From: Trichocoleus sp.
GTDB lineage: Bacteria > Cyanobacteriota > Cyanobacteriia > Elainellales > Elainellaceae
Length of the DNA stretch: 64,000 nt
Direction of reading: 5' to 3'
NCBI GenBank assembly: GCA_036702865.1
Contig: DATNQD010000063.1
Span: forward strand, 186,001-250,000
A model generated the notes under the pieces. It was not told the DNA's origin. It was given only the letters and a program-made list of their open reading frames with translations, and searched no databases. How positions within the stretch are numbered: the stretch's first letter is position 1; every line of letters starts with the position of its first letter. Positions 26,165-37,626 of this stretch are shown in pieces. The translations under genes and the position numbers were made by a program.

Positions 26165-26656
26165 TCGTGAAGGTCAAGATGAGTACAGTCGGCGCTAGCC
26201 AACATTGCCGCGCACTCTACTACTAGTTTACGAGCTTAAGGAATTTTCATGAAATGCCCGGTGAGATGTTGAGCAGGCATTAGTGAAGATGAAGGGCGCT
26301 GGGAGCAATCAGCAAAAACAACAAAAAATTAGAGGCTTTACCCCACCCGACGCTCCCAAGGGCATGGCAAAACCTCCTGCATCATTATCTGGTTACAAGG
26401 GTAAAAGAGACAAGCCGATTGGGGTTAAGTATGGTTAAGCCATCGCCAATGTCATGAAATCCAAAGGATAGGTGCGATCGTTCCTGGAGTCTGCTAACTT
26501 TAGTAGATTGTATTGATATCGCTATCAGTGGTCAGTTCAGATCGATTTGCGATTTGCCGTCAGCTTAAAATTGTCAGTTTCGACTAAACTCTGAATTTGA
26601 CGCTCGATCGCGGTTTCCTGGCTGCTGATTGCGCTTAAGGCAGGGGTTGAGGCGAT
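26165..26656. other. 492-bp divergent intergenic region (pheS / lysC)
   Basis: No open frame or RNA gene recognised. A TGATA-TCGC-TATCA inverted repeat at 26514-26527 lies about 130 bp before lysC, and TGGGAGC/GCTCCCA form a long-range pair (26300-26306 with 26352-26358). No lysine riboswitch signature was found. Confidence 0.4.
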
Positions 26657-28474
26657 ATGGCACTAATTGTTCAAAAATACGGTGGGACTTCAGTTGGAAC
26701 GGTTGAGCGGATTCAGGCAGTGGCTCAACGGGTGTTGCAGACGGTGAAGTCGGGGAATGGTGTGGTCGTGGTTGTCTCGGCAATGGGCAAGACGACGGAT
26801 GGGCTGGTGAAGCTGGCGCATGAAATTTCTGCCAGCCCAAATCGGCGCGAGATGGATATGCTGCTGTCTACTGGGGAACAGGTGACGATCGCCTTGCTCA
26901 GTATGGCACTGCAAGAGATTGGGCAACCAGCGATTTCCCTGACTGGGGCACAAGTGGGTATTGTGACCGAAGCAGAACATACCCGCGCCCGGATTTTGAG
27001 GATTGAAACCGAGCGCCTGGAACGCAATTTACAAGAAGGCAAAGTCGTTGTTGTTGCAGGCTTTCAGGGGATTTCGAGTCTGCCAGATTTAGAGATTACA
27101 ACTCTGGGGCGCGGCGGTTCTGATACTTCTGCGGTTGCTCTGGCGGCAGCATTGAGAGCCGATTGCTGCGAAATTTATACGGATGTTCCGGGGATTCTGA
27201 CAACCGATCCGCGCATTGTGCCCGACGCTCAACTGATGGCAGAAATCACTTCAGATGAGATGCTGGAGCTTGCCAGTTTAGGCGCAAAAGTGCTGCATCC
27301 TCGCTCAGTTGAAATTGCCCGAAACTATGGCGTAACGTTAGTGGTGCGATCGAGCTGGAGCGATCATCCCGGCACGAAAGTTGTCTCCCCAGTACGGCAG
27401 CCCCGTCCCCTGGAAGGATTAGAACTGGCACAGGCTGTTGATGCAGTCGAGTTTGATACAGATCAGGCAAAAATTGCCATGCTGCGAGTGCCCGATCGCC
27501 CCGGTGTTGCAGCAAGATTGTTTGGTGAAATCGCCCAGCAAAATCTGGATGTTGACTTGATTATTCAGTCGATCCACGAGGGGAATACCAATGATATTGC
27601 CTTCACCGTGACCAAAAATTCTCTGAATCGAGCTGAGGCAGTTGCAGCGGCGATCGCGCCTGCTTTGCGGAACTATAACGATCCCACGACGGGAGAAGCT
27701 GAGGTGTTGGTCGAGCGCCAAATGGCAAAAGTCAGCATTGCTGGAGCCGGAATGATTGGTCGTCCGGGGGTGGCAGCGCAGATGTTCCGCACTCTGGCAA
27801 ACGCAGGCGTCAACATTCAAATGATCTCGACTTCAGAGGTGAAAGTGAGCTGTGCGATCGGTGCGGCAGACTGTGATCGCGCCATTGCTGCCCTCTGTGA
27901 AGCGTTCAAGGTAAACAACTCGCCAGTGAAAAATCACCTGGTATCCAATAGCTCTACCTCTGATACTCCACCTGTCCGGGGGGCGGCGCTTGATATCAAG
28001 CAGGCTCGGTTGGCAATTCGTCATGTGCCCGATCGCCCTGGCATGGCAGCCCGGATCTTTACCCTGCTGGCAGACCGCAATATTAGCGTCGATATGATTA
28101 TTCAGTCGCAGCGATGTCGCTTACTCGATGGCACAGCCACCCGCGATATTGCCTTCACCGTGGCACAAACCGATGCAGATGACGCTCAAGCCGCTCTCAG
28201 GCAGGCTGCTGCCGAACTCGGATATGGCGAAATTATGGTGGATCGATCGATCGCCAAGGTCAGCATTGTCGGCACGGGCATGGTGGGCAAACCGGGTGTT
28301 GCTGCCAAAATGTTTGATGCGTTGTCAAAAGAGAAAATCAACATCCAAATGATTGCCACATCCGAGATCAAAATTAGCTGTGTGGTATCTGAAGAGGACG
28401 GCGTTCGGGCATTACAAGCGGTTCATGCTGCATTCAGCCTGTCGGGTACTGAGAAAATCGTCGTTCCGGCATAG
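26657..28474 (+). CDS. lysC: Aspartate kinase with four ACT domains
   Basis: A 605-residue aspartokinase, first step of the aspartate family (Lys, Thr, Met). The kinase domain (about 1-245) starts [11 protein letters not shown] and contains [16 protein letters not shown] and the TTDPR loop. The C-terminal half holds two pairs of ACT domains (about 265-420 and 445-600), joined by a linker near 430-440; repeated motifs are [30 protein letters not shown] and NIQMI(S/A)TSE. Four ACT domains, instead of the usual two, is the established cyanobacterial form and gives feedback control by lysine and threonine. Confidence 0.97.
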   Translation: MALIVQKYGGTSVGTVERIQAVAQRVLQTVKSGNGVVVVVSAMGKTTDGLVKLAHEISASPNRREMDMLLSTGEQVTIALLSMALQEIGQPAISLTGAQVGIVTEAEHTRARILRIETERLERNLQEGKVVVVAGFQGISSLPDLEITTLGRGGSDTSAVALAAALRADCCEIYTDVPGILTTDPRIVPDAQLMAEITSDEMLELASLGAKVLHPRSVEIARNYGVTLVVRSSWSDHPGTKVVSPVRQPRPLEGLELAQAVDAVEFDTDQAKIAMLRVPDRPGVAARLFGEIAQQNLDVDLIIQSIHEGNTNDIAFTVTKNSLNRAEAVAAAIAPALRNYNDPTTGEAEVLVERQMAKVSIAGAGMIGRPGVAAQMFRTLANAGVNIQMISTSEVKVSCAIGAADCDRAIAALCEAFKVNNSPVKNHLVSNSSTSDTPPVRGAALDIKQARLAIRHVPDRPGMAARIFTLLADRNISVDMIIQSQRCRLLDGTATRDIAFTVAQTDADDAQAALRQAAAELGYGEIMVDRSIAKVSIVGTGMVGKPGVAAKMFDALSKEKINIQMIATSEIKISCVVSEEDGVRALQAVHAAFSLSGTEKIVVPA

Positions 28475-28529
28475 CAGCTAGTAGAGCGTAGGAATTGAGT
28501 GGTAAGGCTGCTTCGTTAAGTTGGCAAAG

Positions 28530-28560
28530 TCCCCCTTATCTGAAGAGAGATTTAGGGGGA
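28530..28560. repeat. Intergenic inverted repeat, TCCCCCT/AGGGGGA type
   Basis: TCCCCCT (28530-28536) and AGGGGGA (28554-28560) form a 7-bp stem around a 17-nt centre, flanked by CAAAGTCCC and GATTTAGGGGG. The same words recur around 31438-31470, suggesting a small dispersed cyanobacterial intergenic repeat. Confidence 0.55.
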
Positions 28561-28677
28561 TCTAAACCATGAAACGTTGACCAGAAACCTTTCAAGCCAG
28601 TTGCTAAGCCCGATCTACGACAAACGCCTAAAAGCTCCAAACAGGTGAGCCTCCTGTTGGTTGATTCGGCTGTTTTT

Positions 28678-29136
28678 CTAAGCTGCCGTCATGCCGTAAA
28701 CTTCTTCGGCAACTCGCTTTAAACGGCGTAACTGTGCCTGCATATCTTGTTTTGTCCAGTCAAAGGCAAACCGCTTGAACCCATACTGCACGATCGCATT
28801 GGGGATCGAAAATTCAAAGCGATTGAGCAAACTTGTTCCCTTTTCGCTCGGTTGACATTCCCACCGATCGCGCCCTCTAAAAAAGCCTCGGAATTCCCAA
28901 ACAATTAACCCCGGCTCTCGCTCCACAACCGTACTTCTCAGGGTGGGCTGAATTAGCGGCACCTGAATGAGAAAGCGACTCTGACTGCCAAGCTCGGTAC
29001 TCCACTCCCCGATCGGTTCACAGCGCAAAGCTGGATTAAGCCACCGATGCATCAGCGTCAGGTCAGTCAGGCATTGCTCGACCGCAGTTGCACTGGCACC
29101 AATTTGAATTGACTGTTCAAAAACTTGCAGCGTCAT
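28678..29136 (-). CDS. SRPBCC (START/Bet v1-like) domain protein
   Basis: A 152-residue single-domain protein. The N-terminus (FEQSIQIGASATAVEQCLTDLTLMHRWLNPALRCEPIGEWS) and central strands (GLIVWEFRGFFRGRDRWECQP), with a long C-terminal helix, match SRPBCC hydrophobic-ligand-binding folds of the polyketide-cyclase type. Ligand unknown. The gene is monocistronic. Confidence 0.8.
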   Translation of the reverse strand: MTLQVFEQSIQIGASATAVEQCLTDLTLMHRWLNPALRCEPIGEWSTELGSQSRFLIQVPLIQPTLRSTVVEREPGLIVWEFRGFFRGRDRWECQPSEKGTSLLNRFEFSIPNAIVQYGFKRFAFDWTKQDMQAQLRRLKRVAEEVYGMTAA

Positions 29137-29656
29137 TCAGATAATCGTAGTGTAAATGATTATGTCAAAATCGACTTTTATCACTCCTATTGTAGTCGAA
29201 GCGACAAGTTAAGAATTCGGGCGAGTTTAGCAGAGTTAGTTACACCCTGTTGAGATCAGTCATTAAAGGTAAGGAATATCAGCGAAATTGTGAAAAATGG
29301 AGCTAAGGAAAACTGAGTCTTTGAGATCAGTCGTGCATTCTCCTGGATCGTCTTTTGCTTGGGGCGACGCTTGAAAACTTGTCCCCTGTCCTTTGTTCTC
29401 CGCCCCCTGATCCCTGAACCACGCCCCCTTGTGAGCCTTATTTCTTCATTAAGAGAGATGCAGTTACCGTGAAAGCGACATAGGCTATCGGTAATTTCGT
29501 TTAAGCGAGAGTTTTATAGGTGCGCCTATTTTTGATAGCGCGATCGACTAGAATTCTCATCACTGTGAACTGAAATTGTTTAGTCTCTAATTTTAATTTT
29601 CTATAAGCAGAATATTCTGTTTAACTAACCCTCCCAGATTGATTAGTGCATCAGTT
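29137..29656. other. 520-bp intergenic region with palindromes
   Basis: No gene of over 60 codons is supported. It contains two short palindromes at its right end: ATAGG-TGCG-CCTAT (29516-29529) and the perfect CAGAATATTCTG (29608-29619), the latter 37 bp before the next ATG. Confidence 0.4.
29608..29619. promoter_or_regulatory. Perfect 12-bp palindrome before the membrane channel gene
   Basis: CAGAATATTCTG is a perfect palindrome located 37 bp upstream of the ATG at 29657. It could be an operator; no matching regulator is known to me. It does not fit the cyanobacterial NtcA or LexA consensus exactly. Confidence 0.3.
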
Positions 29657-31366
29657 ATGAACTATAGTCACCCCGTTCCATTACAGCCGTGGCACGACCC
29701 TCTGAGTTCGCTGCAGTGGCTGGCTCAAGCAAATCCAATTACAACTGGTACGGCGGCAGCATCAAATTGGTTACAAGACATTGTTGCGTATCTGCCTCGG
29801 TTGATCATTGCAATTGCTGTCCTCATCATTGGCTGGATTATTGCCCTCATTGTTGCTGCTGCGGTTCAAGGGTTACTTAAGCGGACTAACCTGGACAATC
29901 GCTTGGCTCAGTCGATCACTGGACAACGAGGTGGAGAACTGCCTCGAGTTGAAAAGTGGATCTCAGCGGCTGTGTTCTGGCTGATCATGCTCTTTGCGAT
30001 CGTGGCATTTTTAAATGCGCTTCAGCTTCCAGCAGTGTCCGCACCGCTCAATAGTTTCCTGGAGCAGATCTTCCTTTATTTGCCGCGTGTGGGTGGAGCA
30101 GCGCTGTTGCTGCTTGTGGCATGGCTCGTTGCAACCCTGGCAAAACTGGTCGTAACTCGCGGTTTATCGCGCTTTAATTTAGACGATCGCCTCGCTGAAC
30201 ATACAACGGACCCCGACAGCCCACAGACAGGTAGCCCTTTCCTGCTCAATGAGACGTTAGGAAATGCGCTCTACTGGTTTGTGCTGCTGTTCTTCCTGCC
30301 GCTGATTTTGGATGTTCTGCAACTCCAGGGTCCGCTTCAGCCCGTTCAGAATCTGCTTGATCAAATTCTTTCTGCCCTGCCACGCATCCTGACTGCGGTC
30401 ATTATTGGGGCTGTTGGTTGGCTGATCGCCCGGATTGTGCGCGGCATCGTCACTAATCTGCTGACGGCAGTGGGGACAAACCAAATTGGCGCTAGAGTTG
30501 GGCTAACCCAGTCCTCCGGGACACTCTCGCTGTCTGCTCTGCTCGGCACGATCGTCTATGTGCTGGTGCTAATTCCGACTGCAATTGCTGCCCTCAATGC
30601 CCTTCAGATTGAAGCGATCTCTGCACCTGCTGTGCGGATGCTAGAGCAAATTCTGACGGCACTACCGCTTATTTTTACAGCGGGTCTAATCCTTGCCATC
30701 TTCTACGTTATCGGTCGATTCGTTGCCGATCTCGTTGCCAGCATTCTGACAAGCGTTGGTTTCAACAATGTCTTTAACTGGTTAGGCATTCGTTCTGCAC
30801 CTGTGCGAACCACAACACCGCCCCCTCCTGCTCCAGGTACAGTCGCTCCAGGTACAGTCCCACCGCCGCCTCCAGGCAGACCTGCCACAGGACAACGCAC
30901 CGTTGTTCAAGCTGCGGCTACCAGCCGTACCCCTTCTGAAATTGCTGGCATTATTGTCTTAGTTGGCATCATGCTCTTAGGAGCCGTTGCTGCCACAGAG
31001 GTGCTGGGCTTTGCTTCCTTGACGGCGATCGTCTATGGCATCTTGGGGATCTCGGCGCAGGTGCTGATTGGTCTAATCGTGTTTGCGGTGGGTCTCTACT
31101 TAGCGAATCTGGCGTTTAGCCTGATCAACGATTCGGGAGGTCGTCAGACGCGAATTCTGGCGCAGACTGCACGGGTGGCGATCATTGCGCTAGTTTCAGC
31201 GATGGCACTTCAGCAAATGGGAATTGCCAGCAGCATTGTGAATCTGGCGTTTGGTTTGCTCGTCGGAGCCATTGCCGTTGCGATCGCCCTGGCGTTTGGT
31301 TTGGGTGGTCGGGATGTTGCAGCAGAACAACTGCGAACCTGGCTCTCTTCCTTCCGAGAGCGGTAA
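29657..31366 (+). CDS. Multi-helix membrane protein, mechanosensitive-channel (TM-helix repeat) type
   Basis: About 569 residues from the ATG at 29657; an in-frame TTG lies at 29639. It has repeated units of the 'conserved TM helix' kind found in MscS-related and CmpX-like proteins: LPRLIIAIAVLIIGWII, LPRVGGAALLLLVAWLV, LPRILTAVIIGAVGWLI and LPLIFTAGLILAIFYVI, each followed by a helix and a short amphipathic segment. A proline-rich loop (about 385-420) then separates a second group of helices that ends AFGLGGRDVAAEQL. No MscS beta domain is visible, so it is best called a channel-like membrane protein of unknown gating. Confidence 0.82.
   Translation: MNYSHPVPLQPWHDPLSSLQWLAQANPITTGTAAASNWLQDIVAYLPRLIIAIAVLIIGWIIALIVAAAVQGLLKRTNLDNRLAQSITGQRGGELPRVEKWISAAVFWLIMLFAIVAFLNALQLPAVSAPLNSFLEQIFLYLPRVGGAALLLLVAWLVATLAKLVVTRGLSRFNLDDRLAEHTTDPDSPQTGSPFLLNETLGNALYWFVLLFFLPLILDVLQLQGPLQPVQNLLDQILSALPRILTAVIIGAVGWLIARIVRGIVTNLLTAVGTNQIGARVGLTQSSGTLSLSALLGTIVYVLVLIPTAIAALNALQIEAISAPAVRMLEQILTALPLIFTAGLILAIFYVIGRFVADLVASILTSVGFNNVFNWLGIRSAPVRTTTPPPPAPGTVAPGTVPPPPPGRPATGQRTVVQAAATSRTPSEIAGIIVLVGIMLLGAVAATEVLGFASLTAIVYGILGISAQVLIGLIVFAVGLYLANLAFSLINDSGGRQTRILAQTARVAIIALVSAMALQQMGIASSIVNLAFGLLVGAIAVAIALAFGLGGRDVAAEQLRTWLSSFRER
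30830..30859 (+). repeat. 15-bp exact tandem duplication in the proline-rich loop
   Basis: GCTCCAGGTACAGTC occurs twice in tandem (30830-30844 and 30845-30859), encoding APGTV twice. The frame is kept. Confidence 0.85.
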
Positions 31367-31397
31367 TCACTGAGGCGTTGCTGAATGCGAGTATGAT

Positions 31398-31472
31398 TTG
31401 CCCTCCTAGCCCCCAACTTTTAGCGAGTAAAAGAATTCAAAGTCCCTCAGAATTGGGGGATTTGGGGGGCAA
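31398..31472. repeat. Intergenic hairpin repeat between convergent genes
   Basis: A 19-nt arm (31398-31416) and a 20-nt arm (31453-31472) pair imperfectly (C-rich against G-rich, ends TTGCCC/GGGCAA), with a 36-nt centre. The right half shares CAAAGTCCC and GATTT-GGGGG with the repeat at 28.53 kb. Placed between two convergent gene ends, it could terminate both transcripts. Confidence 0.55.
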
Positions 31473-31580
31473 GTTGCCTTGGCATCACTCAGGCAGCATT
31501 CATCCTTCAATTCAGCAACGCTATCGACCATATCGTATGAGCTGCCCTCACTCTGGTCTTCAAATTTGCGACTCCAACGG

Positions 31581-32600
31581 CTAAAGCTTGTCAGTTTGAC
31601 CGCACTCCAAACAACTCCTCATTCCAATAAACTCCTGCACCCTTGCCCAAACCCGATCGCGCAATTGTGGGTCATTCGCCTCAAACCATTCGATCGATCG
31701 ATCTGCACGAAACCAGGTACGCTGCTGTTTGGCAAATTGGCGAGTATGCAGCACAATCTGTGATTCCGCCTCGCTGAGAGAGACTTCACCCTTCAAGTAT
31801 TGCTTGATTTCTTGGTAGCCCAGTGTGTTGAGCAGCGGTAAATCTGCGCCATGTTTCTCACATAATCCCTTCACTTCATCCACAAATCCATCTGCGATCA
31901 TTTGCGTCGTGCGCCATGTGATTCGATCCGTCAAAGTATCCCAATCTGCATCGAGTCCAATTTGCAAAATCGGATAGTTTGGTGGGCGCTCTCCCTGCTG
32001 CTGCGACATCGGACGACCCGTGACATAAAATACCTCCAAAGCGCGTAGGGTTCGCACCTGATCATTGGGGTGAATTCGCGAAGATGATTCTGGATCGACC
32101 TGCTGCAAAAAGCCATAGCATTGCACCTGCCCCAAAGCCTGAAGCTGCGATCGGAGTTCTTTTTGTGGCGCAACTTTGGGGATCAGGAGCCCATGAACGA
32201 TCGATTTAATATAGAGTCCCGTCCCTCCAACCAGCAAGGGGATTGGCGCTCGAACTCTGCCTGCTTCAAACCTACCAACCCTCTCTATATCCTTTACATC
32301 ATGAAACTGATGAATCAACGCCTGTGCCTGGCTCTGATAGTCTGCTAATGTGAGCGTTTCAGTTGGATCACAAATGTCGATTAGAAAATGGGGAACATGC
32401 TGCTGTTCTGCGATCGTGGGCTTGGCAGTGCCAATATTAAAATCCCGATAAACCTGCCGCGAATCAGCGCTGAGAATGACCCCCGGAAGCCGTTTTGCCA
32501 GGTCGATCGCCAATCCCGACTTTCCAGTTGCAGTTGCCCCACAAATAACGATTAGAATAGGAACAGCAGGGTTTAGTACAGATGTATCTATTTCGCGCAT
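31581..32600 (-). CDS. miaA: tRNA dimethylallyltransferase
   Basis: A 339-residue enzyme from the ATG at 32600 that adds a dimethylallyl group to A37 of tRNAs reading UNN codons. Seen: P-loop CGATATGKSGLAIDLAKRL, SADSRQVYRDFNIGTAKP, LLVGGTGLYIKSIVHGL, NTLGYQEIKQYL and TRQFAKQQRTWFR. It is longer than the usual ~300 residues because of an extra ~18-residue segment after HQFHDVKD (32246-32300) and a C-terminal CLECGQTDKL tail. Confidence 0.95.
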   Translation of the reverse strand: MREIDTSVLNPAVPILIVICGATATGKSGLAIDLAKRLPGVILSADSRQVYRDFNIGTAKPTIAEQQHVPHFLIDICDPTETLTLADYQSQAQALIHQFHDVKDIERVGRFEAGRVRAPIPLLVGGTGLYIKSIVHGLLIPKVAPQKELRSQLQALGQVQCYGFLQQVDPESSSRIHPNDQVRTLRALEVFYVTGRPMSQQQGERPPNYPILQIGLDADWDTLTDRITWRTTQMIADGFVDEVKGLCEKHGADLPLLNTLGYQEIKQYLKGEVSLSEAESQIVLHTRQFAKQQRTWFRADRSIEWFEANDPQLRDRVWARVQEFIGMRSCLECGQTDKL

Positions 32601-32731
32601 CTTCAATTCGTTCTCTATTTTCAATTCGCCTAAAGCGACATCTGTAAAGAGGGAACTGATCCATCCCCCCATTGAATTTCATCTCAAAGCCATGCAAAAC
32701 CGTCTGAAACCCTTTTGTGCTAAAATTTTAG

Positions 32732-34729
<1,998 letters not shown>

Positions 34730-34759
34730 TTTCGGTCAGCAATAGCAGAATAGTTCTGA

Positions 34760-34781
34760 AGCCCTCCGATTTTGGGGGGCT
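34760..34781 (+). terminator. GC-rich hairpin after gyrB
   Basis: AGCCCTCC (34760-34767) pairs with GGGGGGCT (34774-34781; one T-G pair) around a 6-nt loop, 31 bp after the gyrB stop. The stem is strong, but no T-run follows directly, so it may be an intergenic repeat of the C/G-rich type rather than a classical terminator. Confidence 0.45.
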
Positions 34782-34875
34782 AACTGCTTTCTATGGGGTT
34801 TTAACCTGTATCACCCGTTCAGCAGGCTCGATCGCGTTGCGGTTTCTGGCTGCCGGGATGCAATTTCTCGACTGC

Positions 34876-35937
34876 CTATCCCTGCGATCGCAAATCCACA
34901 GCTTCTGATTTCAAATCTCGCTCCATCAAGGCTACAACTGCTTGCTGTGGAGTGATTTGACCATTCAGCAACAAATACACCTGATACGACACCGGAACGG
35001 CAATCTGCTCGCGATCGGCAAGATCGATCAGGACGTTAGTTGTACTCACGCCTTCAGCCGTACTTTTTAAGTCTCTCAAGATTTGCTCTAAAGATTTGCC
35101 TTTTGCTAGCCCATACCCGACTCGATAGTTACGGCTCAGAGCACTGGTGCAAGTTGCCAGCAAATCGCCTAAGCCTGCTAATCCAAAAAACGTTTCGGGT
35201 CTGGCTCCTAAATGTGTCCCAATGCGAATAATTTCTGCCAGCGCTCGAGTGATCAGTGCCGATCGCGCATTTGTGCCTAAATCCAGCCCATCACAAACCC
35301 CGGCAGCAATGGCAATCACATTCTTCAACGTTCCGCCTAGCTCTGTTCCTAAAGGGTCACTGTTGGTATAGACCCGGAATCGATCGGATGAAAGAACAGT
35401 TTGCACTCGCTGGGCAGCGGCTTCGGTATGGCTGGCAGCAACTGTTGCTGCAGGTAGACCCTGCTTAATTTCTTCAGAGAGATTGGGACCCGAAAGAACG
35501 ACGATCGGCTGCTGCGGAAATGCCTGATGCCAGAGTTGGGCTGGAGTCTGGCGTGTTGCAGGATCAAGCCCCTTGGTTGCCGTGACAAAAATCGTTTGTG
35601 CCGGAATCGAAATTGCTTCTAAACGAGCGATCGTTTCTGGTACGCCTTTCATCGATATGGCAGACAAAACGATTTCTGCATCGGAAACAGCATCCGCTAA
35701 GCTTAATTCTCCACTTCGTGACCACAGCCTGGCTCGATGCCCTGCCTGCCGAACCAGCGTTGCTAAAGCCGACCCCCAAACGCCTGCCCCCAGCACAGTA
35801 ACCGTTGCCTGCTGAACCTGAATTGATGGTAATAAATCGATCGCCTCCACTTCAGCCTCAATCCCTATAGAACAAACGACGTAATTCTTGATCCTTTTCT
35901 GCCTGCTGCCCGTTTCCTGATCCCCAATCTCTATCAC
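34876..35937 (-). CDS. gpsA: Glycerol-3-phosphate dehydrogenase [NAD(P)+]
   Basis: Reduces dihydroxyacetone phosphate to sn-glycerol-3-phosphate, the backbone for phospholipids. Seen: VTVLGAGVWGSALATLV (dinucleotide fold), FVTATKGLD, VVLSGPNLSEEI, the catalytic-lysine region GGTLKNVIAIAAGVCDGLDLGTNARSALI, and GLAGLGDLLATC. The ATG at 35937 gives 353 residues with about 40 extra N-terminal ones; the true start may be a later GTG/TTG. It supplies substrate to the plsX/plsC pathway encoded at the right end. Confidence 0.95.
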   Translation of the reverse strand: MIEIGDQETGSRQKRIKNYVVCSIGIEAEVEAIDLLPSIQVQQATVTVLGAGVWGSALATLVRQAGHRARLWSRSGELSLADAVSDAEIVLSAISMKGVPETIARLEAISIPAQTIFVTATKGLDPATRQTPAQLWHQAFPQQPIVVLSGPNLSEEIKQGLPAATVAASHTEAAAQRVQTVLSSDRFRVYTNSDPLGTELGGTLKNVIAIAAGVCDGLDLGTNARSALITRALAEIIRIGTHLGARPETFFGLAGLGDLLATCTSALSRNYRVGYGLAKGKSLEQILRDLKSTAEGVSTTNVLIDLADREQIAVPVSYQVYLLLNGQITPQQAVVALMERDLKSEAVDLRSQG

Positions 35938-36049
35938 CCGAGATATGAGTAACTCTCAGTAAAGATATAAGACATTTCTAAGCTCAATCGGATATTTTTG
36001 TAGCATTAAATACAGAATGTTTTTTGATATCAGGCATGGGGGCAGAAGT

Positions 36050-36289
36050 ATGATTCCCAAAATTGAACGATCGCTCATTTCATCTCGCTTGACGCCACAG
36101 CCATCTCAGCAGGCGGGTTTAGCCCCCTCCGTTTGGGTGAATTTAGCTGCACTACCTCATGCGTTCAGCCACTCGGAAGCGCTCTTGCTCTGCCAACAAT
36201 CAGAGGATGAATGGCTGGCTTGGGTTCCCGATTATGGCGAGACAGTATTACACATCAGCGAGTTTTATCTGCCATTTGACCGAAATTGA
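36050..36289 (+). CDS. Small conserved-looking protein, unknown function
   Basis: 79 residues from the ATG at 36050; an upstream in-frame ATG at 36017 adds 11. Protein-like composition with a hydrophobic-aromatic C-terminus (VWVNLAALP, ALLLCQQSEDEWLAWVPDYGE, then HISEFYLPF). No domain is recognised. It is convergent with the next small gene (6-bp gap). Confidence 0.6.
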   Translation: MIPKIERSLISSRLTPQPSQQAGLAPSVWVNLAALPHAFSHSEALLLCQQSEDEWLAWVPDYGETVLHISEFYLPFDRN

Positions 36290-36295
36290 GCCGCA

Positions 36296-36463
36296 TCAAA
36301 CCCCGATCGCCAAACTTATCATGACTGGCAAGCTTGACAGATCGATCGGCGCTGGAACCATCTCACCTCGAAAATCTAAAAGCTGGACGAGCAGTAAATA
36401 AGCAATGCTTAGAATAACAGCGATTGCGCCCGTAATCACGGCAATAAGCTTCGATCGATCCAT
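36296..36463 (-). CDS. Small single-helix membrane protein
   Basis: A 55-residue protein (MDRSKLIAVITGAIAVILS, then IAYLLLVQLLDFRGEMVPAP) with one long hydrophobic helix and a conserved-looking LLDFRGEM/PAP segment, a pattern shared by small cyanobacterial membrane proteins. An alternative start at 36478 adds five residues. Function unknown. Confidence 0.6.
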   Translation of the reverse strand: MDRSKLIAVITGAIAVILSIAYLLLVQLLDFRGEMVPAPIDLSSLPVMISLAIGV

Positions 36464-36575
36464 TGCTTTTATATCCAACTGACTCTAAACGTTTCTTGAC
36501 CTAACCATGCTCTAGACTGACACAAAAATGGGCAGAATAGAGGCAACCTTCAGAGACAGATAATCGCAGAAACCG

Positions 36576-37556
36576 ATGAATGTTGCTTCCCAGTCGCAAC
36601 CCATATCCCTGGCAATCGAGCGGCCTACCGTCATCGAAACGAATCGGCTGAAGAAGGTCTATCGGGCTGGGTTTTGGATGAACCAGAAGATCGTGACGCT
36701 TCAGGACTGCAACCTTCAAGTCTTCCAGGGCGAAACGTTTGGATTGTTAGGTCAAAACGGAGCCGGAAAAACAACGCTGCTTAAAACACTCTTGGGCATT
36801 ATTCGACCTAGTGGTGGTTCTGGAACACTGTTAGGGAAGCCGCTGGGCGATCGGACGGTGAAACAGCAGGTCGGCTATTTGCCCGAAAACCCCTACTTCT
36901 ACGACTATCTGACCGGATGGGAATTTTTGGAATACGCAGCAAACCTGTTTCAGATTTCTCCTGATCTGCGCCGGAAGCGTATCCCTGAACTGCTCGATCT
37001 GGTTGGTTTAGCTCAGTCTTCTGCCCGCAAAAAGCAACTCCGCCAATATTCCAAGGGGATGTTACAGCGGATTGGCATGGCGCAAGCTCTGATTAATGAC
37101 CCAGAAGTTGTGTTTCTGGACGAGCCAATGTCAGGGCTTGATCCACTTGGGCGCTATCAGATCCGTGAGATCATTGTTTCGCTCAAGTCGCAGGGCAAAA
37201 CGATCTTTTTCAATAGCCACGTTCTATCAGATGTCGAGAAAATCTGCGATCGGGTGGCAATTCTGGCAAGAGGTGAGCTGCTCTGCGTTGGCTCTCTGCA
37301 AGAGCTTCTGGGTACAGCCGATCTCTATCAAGTCAGAGTGCGCGGCGGCAATCCTGACATTCTGCGACAGTGGCTCCCAGATGTTGAGCCGATCGAAGGC
37401 TACTGGCAGGGACATTTGCGCGGCGACCCGCAAGACTTTCTTGCCAGCCTCGATCTAATGGACGCTCAACTGGTCGGTATGAACTTAGCCCGTCCTTCGC
37501 TAGAAGAATTCTTTGTGCAGCAGCTTCGGAAACGCGGCATCTATACCAGCCAGTAA
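36576..37556 (+). CDS. ABC transporter ATP-binding protein (ABC-2 type)
   Basis: A 326-residue ATPase subunit. Seen: Walker A GQNGAGKTT, Q-loop GYLPENPYFYDYLTG, signature YSKGMLQRIGMAQAL (a KGM variant of LSGGQ, common in the ABC-2 group), Walker B VVFLDEPMSGLDP and switch His in NSHVLSD. The C-terminal ~80 residues are the extra domain seen in ABC-2 exporters. No permease gene is adjacent, so its membrane partner is encoded elsewhere. Confidence 0.92.
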   Translation: MNVASQSQPISLAIERPTVIETNRLKKVYRAGFWMNQKIVTLQDCNLQVFQGETFGLLGQNGAGKTTLLKTLLGIIRPSGGSGTLLGKPLGDRTVKQQVGYLPENPYFYDYLTGWEFLEYAANLFQISPDLRRKRIPELLDLVGLAQSSARKKQLRQYSKGMLQRIGMAQALINDPEVVFLDEPMSGLDPLGRYQIREIIVSLKSQGKTIFFNSHVLSDVEKICDRVAILARGELLCVGSLQELLGTADLYQVRVRGGNPDILRQWLPDVEPIEGYWQGHLRGDPQDFLASLDLMDAQLVGMNLARPSLEEFFVQQLRKRGIYTSQ

Positions 37557-37626
37557 TTGAGCAGAGTGGCTGTAGCGATAGATACAATAAGTACAACACC
37601 TCTGTTTCAGGTTCGGTTCCTCATTT

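Noticed and set aside
26165-26656. Lysine riboswitch before lysC
   Set aside because: No conserved lysine-riboswitch core or terminator hairpin was visible; cyanobacterial lysC is controlled through its ACT domains.
31378-31763. Plus-strand open frames between the channel gene and miaA
   Set aside because: They cover the hairpin repeat and the antisense strand of miaA; no protein similarity.
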